Shown here piece by piece: positions 6,736 to 12,404 of a DNA stretch of 12,635 bases. Positions within the stretch are counted from its first letter, which is position 1. The number at the start of each line of letters is the position of its first letter. The stretch lies in assembly GCA_026770585.1 (NCBI GenBank), contig MU646354.1, forward strand, positions 251,079 through 263,713. The letters run 5' to 3'. The DNA comes from Baffinella frigidus. Taxonomy: Eukaryota; Cryptophyceae; Cryptomonadales; Baffinellaceae. The notes beneath the pieces were generated by a model, which searched no databases, was not told the DNA's origin, and saw only the letters and a program-made list of their open reading frames with translations. Position numbers and translations under genes: made by a program.

Positions 6736-6756
6736 CTCAGCGGCTGAGCCGCTGAG
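6736..6756. repeat. Perfect 10-bp-arm palindrome
   Basis: CTCAGCGGCT (6736-6745) and AGCCGCTGAG (6747-6756) are exact inverse complements around a single G. Confidence 0.8.
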
Positions 6757-6772
6757 AATCTCCTCTCGAAGC

Positions 6773-6818
6773 TGCAACGCCCCGTGGACCGCTGGGGTGA
6801 CGCTGGGGTGGCGTTGCA
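6773..6818. repeat. Hairpin with 9-bp perfect stem
   Basis: TGCAACGCC (6773-6781) pairs exactly with GGCGTTGCA (6810-6818). The loop holds a direct repeat of CGCTGGGGTG. It lies 17 bases after the palindrome at 6736-6756; a structured RNA or a foldback remnant would both fit. Confidence 0.7.
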
Positions 6819-6859
6819 GACGCCCGGGCGGGATGGGGGACCGAAGAAGACAAAGGGCA

Positions 6860-7481
6860 CGAACAAAGGGGGTTCTTTCTTGTCTTTCGCCGCGCCCGGA
6901 GGGGGAAGTCCCTTAGCTTTTAAAGGCCCAGGGTTTTAAGACTTGTACAGGCTATTTATAAGCTGGATATACAATCCTTTTAGAGATCTTCACGTCCTGA
7001 ATTGCGTCGTTTCCTCTTGATGTTTGGAGCCGTCTATGAGAATATGGGCGCATGATTTTTAGGATTCGAAAAAAAGGTCGTTGCAATGACCAAGAAGACG
7101 CGTTAAAAAAAACACAAAAACACTTTTGCCTCCATTAATAGAAAAAGAGTCACACCAACTAACTTTTGTGGGGTAAACAGTCCATCAATTCGAAATCCAT
7201 TTATGCAAGCTGAGAAGGTCGATGTGAACAGCACACTATTTAACTATTCTTTTATATCTCCGAGCGGTGAGATGTCGTGGCTGTTCTCATCATCTTGTCT
7301 CCGAGAGGACGTGATGTCTAACGATTTTATCGTTGGCCGTGGAGCCATTGGATTTCTCGGGGACTCCCCCCCCCGGGCGCGGCTTTGACCTTTCTTTTAC
7401 AAATTTACAGGATCTGTCAGAATCTCACTCACTCAAATCCAGAATCCGGCCGTCTAAACGAAACTGTTGTCTTTCTTCTTG
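6860..7481. other. AT-richer stretch upstream of the PAS gene, no confident gene
   Basis: A TATA-like TATTTATAAG lies at 6953-6962, and AT-rich sequence with A-runs covers 7065-7140. A 3' splice-site-like sequence, a T-rich tract ending in TTTACAG, lies at 7404-7410. A 61-residue frame at 7203-7388 and a 60-residue frame at 7385-7567 are open but have unremarkable composition. The second would be in phase with the PAS frame across the proposed intron. 5' exons of the PAS gene could lie here. Confidence 0.35.
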
Positions 7482-7518
7482 GTACGAGCGTACGAGGGGA
7501 GCTCGTACGAGCTCGTAC
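7482..7518. repeat. GTACGAG/CTCGTAC inverted repeat
   Basis: Two GTACGAG units (7482-7488, 7490-7496) face two CTCGTAC units (7502-7508, 7512-7518) across a GGGAG spacer. The arms pair almost completely, with a two-base indel. Confidence 0.7.
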
Positions 7519-7546
7519 AGCTGTGATATCCCGTCAGCAAGGAGAG

Positions 7547-7596
7547 GTACAGTGTATCGTGTCGTAAAGCTGGCAAGGGCCATATTTTTTCCTTAG
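7547..7596 (+). other. Possible 50-nt spliceosomal intron
   Basis: A donor-like AG/GTACAG (7545-7552) and an acceptor with a strong pyrimidine tract, TTTTTTCCTTAG (7585-7596), bound 50 bases. Removing them would put the open frame at 7385-7546 in phase with the PAS frame beginning at 7597, with the in-frame TAG at 7594-7596 being the intron's last bases. The acceptor alone would also suit a trans-spliced leader. Inference only. Confidence 0.3.
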
Positions 7597-8553
7597 ATGG
7601 GCGTACGCACAGTACGTGATAAAGCATTGATGGTCGCGTCTTGTCGGTTGCAATTAAAATCATCACAGTCAAGGTCTTTTGTGGACGCGAGCGGACCGGA
7701 GCGTCTGTTTAATCGACCGACCTCCAAAAATAAAAGAATCTCCTCAGATTCTCGCTCCCCTGGATACACATGTGATACCAGAAGGGAGTCGCGTGGCCTC
7801 AGGAAATACCTCATTGGAATCTCGAGGGATCTATCCAGCTCTGAAAGCACGCCCGGCATGACCGACGCCCTTGCCCGCCAGGGTTCAAAGGGAGCGTGGA
7901 CGCGCGTTGTCGTGGGCGCCGGTCCTCGGATGCGGATCGCGAGCGCAGATGCAGGCTGGCTCAGGATGTTCGGGTTCTCACTGGGCGAGGTGGCGAACAA
8001 GTCGCTGGCCATCTGCAGTGGCCCCAAGACTAGGATCTCGATCGAATCGCTGGTGGAGAGAGGAGCAGGTGTGCCAGCCTCGATCACATTCTACGAAAAG
8101 AACGGCAGCGAAGTGGTCGTGGTCGTTCGCGCCTCGCGATTCGAAGACAACATCGCGTTCGAGATGCAAAGCTTCGATTTGTTCGCGGGCTGCCAAGGCA
8201 GCGATGGTTATCGCGGCGAAGAGCAAGATCGGGAGGCGGGAAGCCGCTGCTTCCAGCCGGCGGTGTCGTCCGCCTCAGTGGCTTCCTCCGACGACACCGC
8301 CTGCTTCTCTAAGAGGAAAGTGCTTCGTTCTCGAGGTCCTTCTGCTCTGCCATCCTCCTGGAGCCCGCGGTCTCCAACCAGAAAGGCGGTCGCGCACACC
8401 TACAATCGTTCCTGGCCGCGGGGCGCCGCCGGGACTTGGCGGGAGAGAGAGGAGAGGGGCAACGGTTATCGCGCGCGCGAAGCCAGCGGGGGAGCACGAG
8501 CGAGGATCTCTGCTGCTGAGCGCGTCAGGGACGAGCTGATGGTCTGCGAGTAG
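7597..8553 (+). CDS. PAS-domain sensor-type protein (gene ends uncertain)
   Basis: A 318-residue frame with a recognisable PAS domain at about residues 102-182. Visible landmarks are V104-V105-V106, R113-I114, W121-L122, the F125-G126-F127-S128 turn, G130-E131-V132, K135-S136-L137, the G142-P143-x-T145 segment, and a strand with E167-K168-N169-G170 before the hydrophobic VVVVVRAS. This order (WLxxFGFSxxEVxxKSLxIxxGPxT) is the usual one in PAS domains of eukaryotic algae and of bacterial signalling proteins. The LOV cysteine motif GxNCRFLQ is absent, so flavin photochemistry is not implied. Codons across the domain are strongly G/C at position three. ATG 7597 directly follows a strong 3' splice site; Met88 (7858), just before the domain, is another possible start. 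After about residue 200 the sequence becomes Ser/Arg-rich and low in complexity, so the true 3' end or an intron may lie before 8553. No kinase or other output domain is visible. Being partner-less among repeats, it may be a fragment of a larger sensor gene. Confidence 0.6.
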   Translation: MGVRTVRDKALMVASCRLQLKSSQSRSFVDASGPERLFNRPTSKNKRISSDSRSPGYTCDTRRESRGLRKYLIGISRDLSSSESTPGMTDALARQGSKGAWTRVVVGAGPRMRIASADAGWLRMFGFSLGEVANKSLAICSGPKTRISIESLVERGAGVPASITFYEKNGSEVVVVVRASRFEDNIAFEMQSFDLFAGCQGSDGYRGEEQDREAGSRCFQPAVSSASVASSDDTACFSKRKVLRSRGPSALPSSWSPRSPTRKAVAHTYNRSWPRGAAGTWREREERGNGYRAREASGGARARISAAERVRDELMVCE

Positions 8554-9065
8554 GAGTCACCCTCCTGCATGGTCGGCGCGCTGCAGGGGTCGTGGGTGCG
8601 GGGGAGGTGTGAGAGATGGTGTGCGGGGAATGTGTGCGCGATGTTGAAAGGAAGATGTGTAAGGTGTTGTGGGGGTGGTGTGTGAGATGGGCGGGGGCGG
8701 CTCGACCCTACGGAGCACGGGCTGGGCGCGTCCTCCCAGGCTGTCGTGCGAGAGTTTGATTGAAACGTGTCAATACCAAGACGGCCACCATGTGCGCCCC
8801 CCCACCGATGTTGTGTCTGAGTAGGTGCAGCTACGAGGTTGTGTCTGAGTAGGGTCCTCAACAACGCAAAGATCGGTGGATGTTTGTCTCGGGAGTTGCC
8901 CTGAGTGGTGAGCGTGGCAAGCTGTGAGGACTCTCCGGGGATAGGCCCCGCCTCGGCAGACGTTGGAGCCACGGGCTGGAGAGAGCCAGCATCTTCCCCC
9001 CGATCTGTCGCGTTTTTTGAAAACTTCATCACCTCGCCATTCCGTGTTGTACAGGGCTACATTGT
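8554..9065. other. GT-rich stretch, no confident gene
   Basis: 8580-8700 is rich in GTGTG, GGTGTGAG and GGGGGTGG, with no strict repeat unit. A 16-bp direct repeat, GTTGTGTCTGAGTAGG, lies at 8810-8825 and 8838-8853. A 188-residue frame on the minus strand (8466-9032) is mainly His/Pro/Thr-rich through the GT tract and overlaps the 3' part of the PAS frame, so it is likely spurious. Confidence 0.4.
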
Positions 9066-9171
9066 TACATCGCTCAGGAACAAAACGCCCCCTAGCTAGG
9101 ACCACCATCGGACCCTACGCATAGCCCTACTGTAGGACCCTAGGAGGAGGCGGTTTCTTATGAGCGAGGTA
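9066..9171. repeat. GGTACCTCGCTC-family miniature inverted-repeat element, copy 1
   Basis: The left arm TACATCGCTCAGGAACAAAA (9066) continues into CGCCCCCTAG and faces the right arm CTAGGAGGAGGCGGTTTC then TTATGAGCGAGGTA (ending 9171). Its centre contains CCTACTGTAGG (9126-9136). The 106-bp length matches the family members at 11041 and 11262. It is non-autonomous. Confidence 0.65.
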
Positions 9172-9211
9172 CCCCTGTACCTCGCCCAGGGGTACCTCGC
9201 TCATAAGAAAC
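9153..9211. repeat. Perfect 24-bp-arm palindrome at an element junction
   Basis: The arms 9153-9176 and 9188-9211 are exact inverse complements (GTTTCTTATGAGCGAGG and so on) around an 11-nt spacer. The left arm is the right end of element copy 1 and the right arm is the left end of copy 2, so the palindrome marks two elements abutted end to end. Confidence 0.85.
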
Positions 9212-9306
9212 GGTTCTGATAAGGCGTTTTTGAGGGGCGGTGGTTCCTAATTTCAAGAACCTGCAACCGACCGTTTTCAGAACCCCCGCTTGTTATGGGC
9301 GATGTA
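9193..9306. repeat. GGTACCTCGCTC-family miniature element, copy 2
   Basis: The left arm TACCTCGCTCATAAGAAACG, then GTTCTG, faces CAGAACCCCCGCTTGTTATG, then GGCGATGTA (ending 9306). An inner stem GGTTC/GAACC lies around 9243-9261. It is 114 bp and directly follows copy 1. Confidence 0.6.
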
Positions 9307-9317
9307 CCCCTGTATGC

Positions 9318-9376
9318 CTAGAGCCCTATGGTTTTCCTAGGGGGTGGGCGTTGTCGTAAGAGCGAGGTACCCCTCT
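9318..9376. repeat. GGTACCTCGCTC-family solo right half
   Basis: CCTAGAGCCCTATGG, TTTTCCTAGGGGGTGGGCG and GAGCGAGGTACCCCT follow in the same order as in the right half of the element at 11097-11151. No matching left arm is seen upstream. Confidence 0.6.
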
Positions 9377-9445
9377 AGGAATGGCAGAGGAGCAGGGGCC
9401 GATCGGTGTGAAGACCAAGTCTGGGTCGAGCCCGTCTCCGGGAAA

Positions 9446-9513
9446 TATCCCTTAAGTGGCCAGGCGGTCAAATTTGACCGCCAAGAGGTCCTAGGCATTG
9501 GTCTTAAGGGATA
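9446..9513. repeat. TATCCCTTAAG-family miniature element, copy 1
   Basis: The terminal repeats are TATCCCTTAAG (from 9446) and CTTAAGGGATA (ending 9513), with a perfect 20-bp palindrome (9463-9482, GGCGGTCAAATTTGACCGCC) inside. At 68 bp it is the shortest copy. Confidence 0.75.
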
Positions 9514-9551
9514 AGGTCACACCACATTCAGGCAGTCAGTGTGCTGACCTT
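9513..9551. repeat. AAGGTCA/TGACCTT hairpin
   Basis: AAGGTCA (9513-9519) pairs with TGACCTT (9545-9551), and CAC/GTG extends the stem. It starts at the last base of the TATCCCTTAAG element, as the related AAGGTCACAC does after the copy at 9912-10120. Confidence 0.65.
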
Positions 9552-9560
9552 AAATAAACT

Positions 9561-9591
9561 AAGGTCCGCAAAACCAGTGTGTGCGGACCTT
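9561..9591 (-). repeat. 31-bp micro-hairpin, inverted copy
   Basis: AAGGTCCGCA (9561-9570) and TGCGGACCTT (9582-9591) are perfect 10-bp arms around an 11-nt loop. The 31 bases are the exact reverse complement of the copy at 10437-10467. Confidence 0.8.
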
Positions 9592-9600
9592 AAATAATTA

Positions 9601-9632
9601 TTAGTATTGTATGAGTATTAGTATTGTATGAT
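9601..9632 (+). repeat. 17-bp tandem duplication
   Basis: TTAGTATTGTATGAGTA (9601-9617) is repeated at 9618-9632, TTAGTATTGTATGA, before diverging. Confidence 0.8.
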
Positions 9633-9650
9633 CCCGAGGCGGGCTCGTCC

Positions 9651-9755
9651 TATCCCTTAAGTGGCCATGCCGACAAATTTGAGGGCCAAGATGTCCTAGG
9701 CAGGTCCTGGAACCCTACGGTAGGGCGTATGAGCCTACTGGTCTCTTAAGGGATA
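9651..9755. repeat. TATCCCTTAAG-family miniature element, copy 2
   Basis: It starts TATCCCTTAAGTGGCCA (9651) and ends TCTTAAGGGATA (9755). The interior repeats the AAATTTGA palindrome region in diverged form and contains CCTACGGTAGG (9714-9724) and GGGCGTATGAGCCTAC, which is shared inverted with copy 4 (GTAGGCTCATACGCCC). Confidence 0.7.
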
Positions 9756-9911
9756 CTCGGTTCTCACATCCACACCTCCGCACACTCCAGCCAATGGCTC
9801 CAATGTCTTTCGAGGAGGGCCTATCCCCGGATAGTCCTCACACAAAGGCTCTCGCGCGTGCCACCGCTGAAGAAACTTTACTTTTTAGGTCCTTTACAGG
9901 GCTTACTCGAT

Positions 9912-10120
9912 TATCCCTTAAGTGGCGGACGGGTGGAAATTCACTCGCGGCGGAGTTCCCGAAAAAAATAAAGTGTGAACCGACCCCTTCTCGCGCCTGG
10001 GCTTCGACACGAGGGCGGAGGGGAAGGTGGGGAAGACGGGGGCTTCCAGGGCCAGTTTAGATCGCGCCGATCGTCCAGAATGGCGAGGAACGGTGCCTCT
10101 GCGCGTGCACTTAAGGGATA
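9912..10120. repeat. TATCCCTTAAG-family element, copy 3 (209 bp)
   Basis: TATCCCTTAAGTGGC (9912-9926) faces GCACTTAAGGGATA (10107-10120), inverse complements but for one deleted base. The longer GC-rich interior is not recognised. Open frames across it have no convincing coding character. Confidence 0.65.
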
Positions 10121-10149
10121 AGGTCACACAATACAAGGTCACACACCTT
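10120..10149. repeat. AAGGTCACAC tandem pair with ACCTT
   Basis: AAGGTCACAC occurs at 10120-10129 and 10135-10144, followed by ACCTT (10145-10149). It is a degenerate relative of the hairpin at 9513-9551 in the same position after a TATCCCTTAAG element. Confidence 0.5.
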
Positions 10150-10158
10150 ATTTTATTT

Positions 10159-10193
10159 AAGGTCCGCGCACTGATTGGTTTTATGTGGGCCTT
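10159..10193 (+). repeat. Micro-hairpin, diverged copy
   Basis: AAGGTCCGCGCA (10159-10170) faces TGTGGGCCTT (10184-10193) with a TTGGTTTT loop motif like the perfect copies. Stem pairing is weakened by substitutions. Confidence 0.55.
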
Positions 10194-10201
10194 AATTATC
10201 T

Positions 10202-10232
10202 AAGGTCCGCACACAATGGTTTTGCGGACCTT
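10202..10232 (+). repeat. 31-bp micro-hairpin
   Basis: AAGGTCCGCA (10202-10211) and TGCGGACCTT (10223-10232) with an 11-nt loop. It differs from the copy at 10437 by one loop base. Confidence 0.8.
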
Positions 10233-10296
10233 AATACAGCAATTTTGTTTTGGGCCCGACGTCGCTTACCCCCCCGGAGAATGGAGCTGGCGAATT

Positions 10297-10380
10297 TTCG
10301 GGTCCAAAAGTGACAATATTTGCCAATTTCGGGTCAAAAAGGCCGAAAAAGTGCCGGAAGAGGACTTTTGTCGACCCGAA
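10297..10380. repeat. TTCGGGTC inverted-repeat element
   Basis: TTCGGGTCCAAAAGT (10297-10311) is inverse-complementary, with a two-base indel, to ACTTTTGTCGACCCGAA (10364-10380). A further direct copy of the arm, AATTTCGGGTCAAAAAGG, lies inside (from 10325). It sits between the two pairs of micro-hairpins. Confidence 0.65.
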
Positions 10381-10397
10381 TTGGAAGGTACACACAT

Positions 10398-10428
10398 AAG
10401 GTCCACACAATGGTTTTCTGTGGACCTT
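10398..10428 (+). repeat. 31-bp micro-hairpin with compensated stem change
   Basis: AAGGTCCACA (10398-10407) and TGTGGACCTT (10419-10428) are perfect arms. Compared with the other copies, a G:C stem pair is replaced by A:T on both sides, so the stem is kept. The loop has CAATGGTTTTC. Confidence 0.8.
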
Positions 10429-10436
10429 AATTATTC

Positions 10437-10467
10437 AAGGTCCGCACACACTGGTTTTGCGGACCTT
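10437..10467 (+). repeat. 31-bp micro-hairpin
   Basis: AAGGTCCGCA (10437-10446) and TGCGGACCTT (10458-10467). It lies eight bases after the previous copy. A half copy, AAAGTCCGCA, follows at 10477-10486 without its right arm. Confidence 0.8.
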
Positions 10468-10527
10468 GGTTTATTTAAAGTCCGCATACTGTCTGCCTCG
10501 ACGTGGTGTGACATAATCGATTAGCCC

Positions 10528-10725
10528 TGTAGGTTCTTTTGACTCCCACCATAGGCAGACACCGGAGCTTGTTCTGTAGCCATGCTTCCTTCGGGTGGCC
10601 CTTGTCTCGGTTCGTTAACACCTGTAAACCACCTCCTAGTGGGTTCTGCCTGGTAGAAGCTCGTTCTACGGAACCGCCAGGTGTTCGGCTATGGTGGGAT
10701 TGGATCAAGCCTAAACGGTCCGCAA
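10528..10725. repeat. Inverted pair of the CTGCAG/hairpin dispersed repeat
   Basis: The left arm runs GTAGGTTCTTTTGACTCCCA, CCATAGGCAGACACCGGAGC, TTGTTCTG. The right arm is its diverged inverse complement: AGCTCGTTCTACGGAACC, AGGTGTTCGGCTATGGTGGG, ATCAAGCCTAAACGGTCC. Both arms resemble the 3' part of the repeat at 5090-5398 and the solo copies at 11503 and 12405. The pair looks like two copies head to head. Confidence 0.6.
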
Positions 10726-10831
10726 CGGTTAACACCGAGTAGAGTGCACATGATCTTTCGTAGTTTCGGCGTGCAGGCATCAGTTTTGAGATTCTCATAA
10801 CTACATGTACCAGCTGTGTGGGTTGCCAAAC

Positions 10832-10928
10832 TATCCCTTAAGTGGCGAGTAGGCTCATACGCCCTACCGTAGGACCTGTCTAGGACCTCGTGGGGTCAAA
10901 ATTCGACCCCCTCGCCACTTAAAGGATA
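10832..10928. repeat. TATCCCTTAAG-family miniature element, copy 4
   Basis: TATCCCTTAAGTGGCGAG (10832-10849) and CTCGCCACTTAAAGGATA (10911-10928) are 18-bp terminal repeats with one mismatch. Inside are CCTACCGTAGG (10863-10873) and the palindromic GGGGTCAAAATTCGACCCC. Confidence 0.8.
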
Positions 10929-11040
10929 CCCCTGACTGGGTGCCTTGACTCGTACTCGTCGGCTACGCTAGCTACAGGGTTACAGGGGTTGCTCGAAATT
11001 GAGGAGACGCACCGCCTCTGGGGTGGTCCTGTGCTCCTAC

Positions 11041-11151
11041 AGGGGTACCTCGCTCCTAAGAGACCGCCCCCCCTAGGACCCTACAGTAGGCACATGCCTA
11101 GGGTCCTATGGTGGTCCTTGGGGGGTGGGCGGTTTCTGATGAGGTACCCCT
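11041..11151. repeat. GGTACCTCGCTC-family miniature element, copy 3
   Basis: The left arm AGGGGTACCTCGCTCCTAAG continues through ACCGCCCCCCCTAGGACC. The right arm GGTCCTTGGGGGGTGGGCGG continues through TTTCTGATGAGGTACCCCT. These are imperfect inverse complements over about 40 bp. CCTACAGTAGG (11080-11090) lies near the centre. Confidence 0.75.
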
Positions 11152-11160
11152 GTACTCAAC

Positions 11161-11245
11161 TTAAGGACACACGCCGCCCCTAGGGTGGTCCTGTGCTCCT
11201 AGGCATAGGCTTACGGTAGGACCCTAGGGCGATGCGTGTCCTTAA
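11161..11245. repeat. 85-bp inverted-repeat element bounded by TTAA
   Basis: TTAAGGACAC (11161-11170) and GTGTCCTTAA (11236-11245) are exact inverse complements. Inner arms GCCGCCCCTAGGGT and ACCCTAGGGCGAT also pair. TTAA at both ends resembles the target duplication of piggyBac-type elements, but it is here part of the inverted repeat, so this is only suggestive. Confidence 0.7.
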
Positions 11246-11261
11246 TTTCAAGTAACCCCTG

Positions 11262-11370
11262 TACCTCGCTGATAAGGAGCCGCCCCCCCTCCCCCTAGGA
11301 ACACCGCACGGCCCTACGTATTGGCCTACTGTAGGGTCCTAGGAAGGTGCGCCTCCTTGTGAGCAAGGTA
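11262..11370. repeat. GGTACCTCGCTC-family miniature element, copy 4
   Basis: TACCTCGCTGATAAGGAG (11262-11279) and CTCCTTGTGAGCAAGGTA (11353-11370) are inverse complements at 15 of 18 positions. CCTACTGTAGG (11325-11335) is internal. Length 109 bp. Confidence 0.7.
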
Positions 11371-11415
11371 CCCCTGTACTCCTTCCGAGTCCTACGTGGG
11401 ATCCTAGGGCTGAAC

Positions 11416-11451
11416 CTAAAAGTGTGTCCGGGCGAATCTAAAAGTGTGTCC
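11416..11451 (+). repeat. 14-bp direct repeat, 22-bp period
   Basis: CTAAAAGTGTGTCC occurs at 11416-11429 and again at 11438-11451, separated by GGGCGAAT. Confidence 0.75.
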
Positions 11452-11502
11452 CTTCTTCCTGAGTCAGCACCGTTTCAGAGTGCATATGACCTCTCTCCTT
11501 TA

Positions 11503-11590
11503 GGTCCGTTAGGTTTTTTTAACTCCCACCACCATAGACGGACACCGGAACGTATCCTGCAGAAAGCTACCTTTTGGGATTTCGAGATTG
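11503..11590 (-). repeat. CTGCAG/hairpin dispersed repeat, solo copy
   Basis: GGTCCGTTAGGTTTTTTTAA, CTCCCACCACCATAGACGGA, CACCGGAAC and CTGCAGAAAG match, in inverse orientation, the tail, CTATGTTGGG, CGTGTCGTTGG and CTTTCTCTGCAG parts of the 5090-5398 copies. It also matches the left arm at 10528 directly. A 104-residue frame across it (11347-11661) is therefore repeat-derived. Confidence 0.6.
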
Positions 11591-11774
11591 CTGCCTTTGC
11601 TCGGGGGTTGGTCGTCTCCTCGAGGCCCAGAGAGATTGATATTTTATTGTTGAACAACTAGCGCCAGCACCGCACCTCGCACGCCCCGTAAGACGTGCTG
11701 CCCTTACGCATATGTGCCTCTAGGCTCAAAGGAGTGTGGGGGCCGTGGGTATGTCCTTTAGTGGTGTGGGTCCA

Positions 11775-11860
11775 GTGGTTTAGGGCCCTAGGCATAGGCC
11801 TACTGTAGGGTAATAGACGGCGGCGGTTTTGTATGAGCGAGGTACTCCTGTACTACACAA
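11775..11860. repeat. GGTACCTCGCTC-family solo right half
   Basis: GGCATAGGCCTACTGTAGGG, GGCGGCGGTTTTGTATGAGC and GAGGTACTCCTGTACT align with the right half of the element at 9066-9171. CCTACTGTAGG lies at 11799-11809. No left arm is visible. Confidence 0.6.
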
Positions 11861-12404
11861 CACTCGACTGCCCCACAGCCTACTCCTGAACCTCCCTCGC
11901 GTGCCTTTCGATTTTGACATGAAGACTTTAAACCCTGATTGTAAACAGGATAAAATTCAACCCCCCCCAAGAATCATGTCCAAAGTTGTGAGAATTCATG
12001 GAATTGGTCCCGTTACAGCCCTGGATCAGGGCTGGGTTGAGATCGACAGGCAAAGAGGGAGGGGGGGAGGTTCAGTGATACTTATTCTTGGGAGGTTCAG
12101 TGGACCAGGGAGGTTCAGTGATGGTTCTTCTTCTGTAGTACTCTCACGCCTCGAGATGAGCGATACAAAAGTCGATGTGCCTCAAAACGACCCACAGCCT
12201 ACGCGCTACGCTGATCAAACGTCCTCTGGGGGAAAATCTTTGAAGACTTCGCTCATCATGCGTCGCACCCCCCTTCTACCCTACATGTACAGTCGGCCTA
12301 CCTATTTCCCTGCTTTTACGCATCAAACCTTCCCGGAGGGGGCATGCGACCGCGCTACGTACAGCGCACATAGCAGGGTTCAGGGGTCAGGCCGGGGGGC
12401 TTGA
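11829..12404 (+). CDS. Doubtful 191-residue open frame
   Basis: I do not recognise a family. The first residues come from the transposon-like half element ending near 11850, so the ATG at 11829 is unlikely to be a real start. The middle is Gly-rich from the repeated GGGAGGTTCAGTG. The last 80 or so residues, from a Met near 12156, have an ordinary Ser/Thr/Pro-rich composition without motifs, signal peptide or membrane segment. Codon choice shows none of the strong third-position G/C bias seen in the PAS and coiled-coil frames. A chance frame is the best reading; an exon cannot be excluded. Confidence 0.15.
   Translation: MYERGTPVLHNTRLPHSLLLNLPRVPFDFDMKTLNPDCKQDKIQPPPRIMSKVVRIHGIGPVTALDQGWVEIDRQRGRGGGSVILILGRFSGPGRFSDGSSSVVLSRLEMSDTKVDVPQNDPQPTRYADQTSSGGKSLKTSLIMRRTPLLPYMYSRPTYFPAFTHQTFPEGACDRATYSAHSRVQGSGRGA
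12065..12120 (+). repeat. Three GGGAGGTTCAGTG direct repeats
   Basis: The 13-mer occurs at 12065-12077, 12090-12102 and 12108-12120, spaced 25 and 18 bases apart, in a G-rich setting. Confidence 0.8.

Noticed and set aside
6435-6866. 143-residue minus-strand frame
   Set aside because: It runs through the CACTATGAGG repeats, G-runs and two hairpins; Pro/His-rich and repetitive, so not a gene.
7593-8087. 164-residue minus-strand frame
   Set aside because: Antisense to the PAS domain, whose sense-strand codon bias and motifs are much stronger.
7871-8539. 222-residue plus-strand frame
   Set aside because: Out-of-phase Arg/Ser/Trp-rich shadow of the PAS frame.
8466-9032. 188-residue minus-strand frame
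   Set aside because: His/Pro/Thr-rich translation of the GT-rich tract, overlapping the PAS frame, with no motif.
11347-11661. 104-residue plus-strand frame
   Set aside because: It starts inside a miniature element's right arm and runs through a copy of the dispersed CTGCAG repeat.
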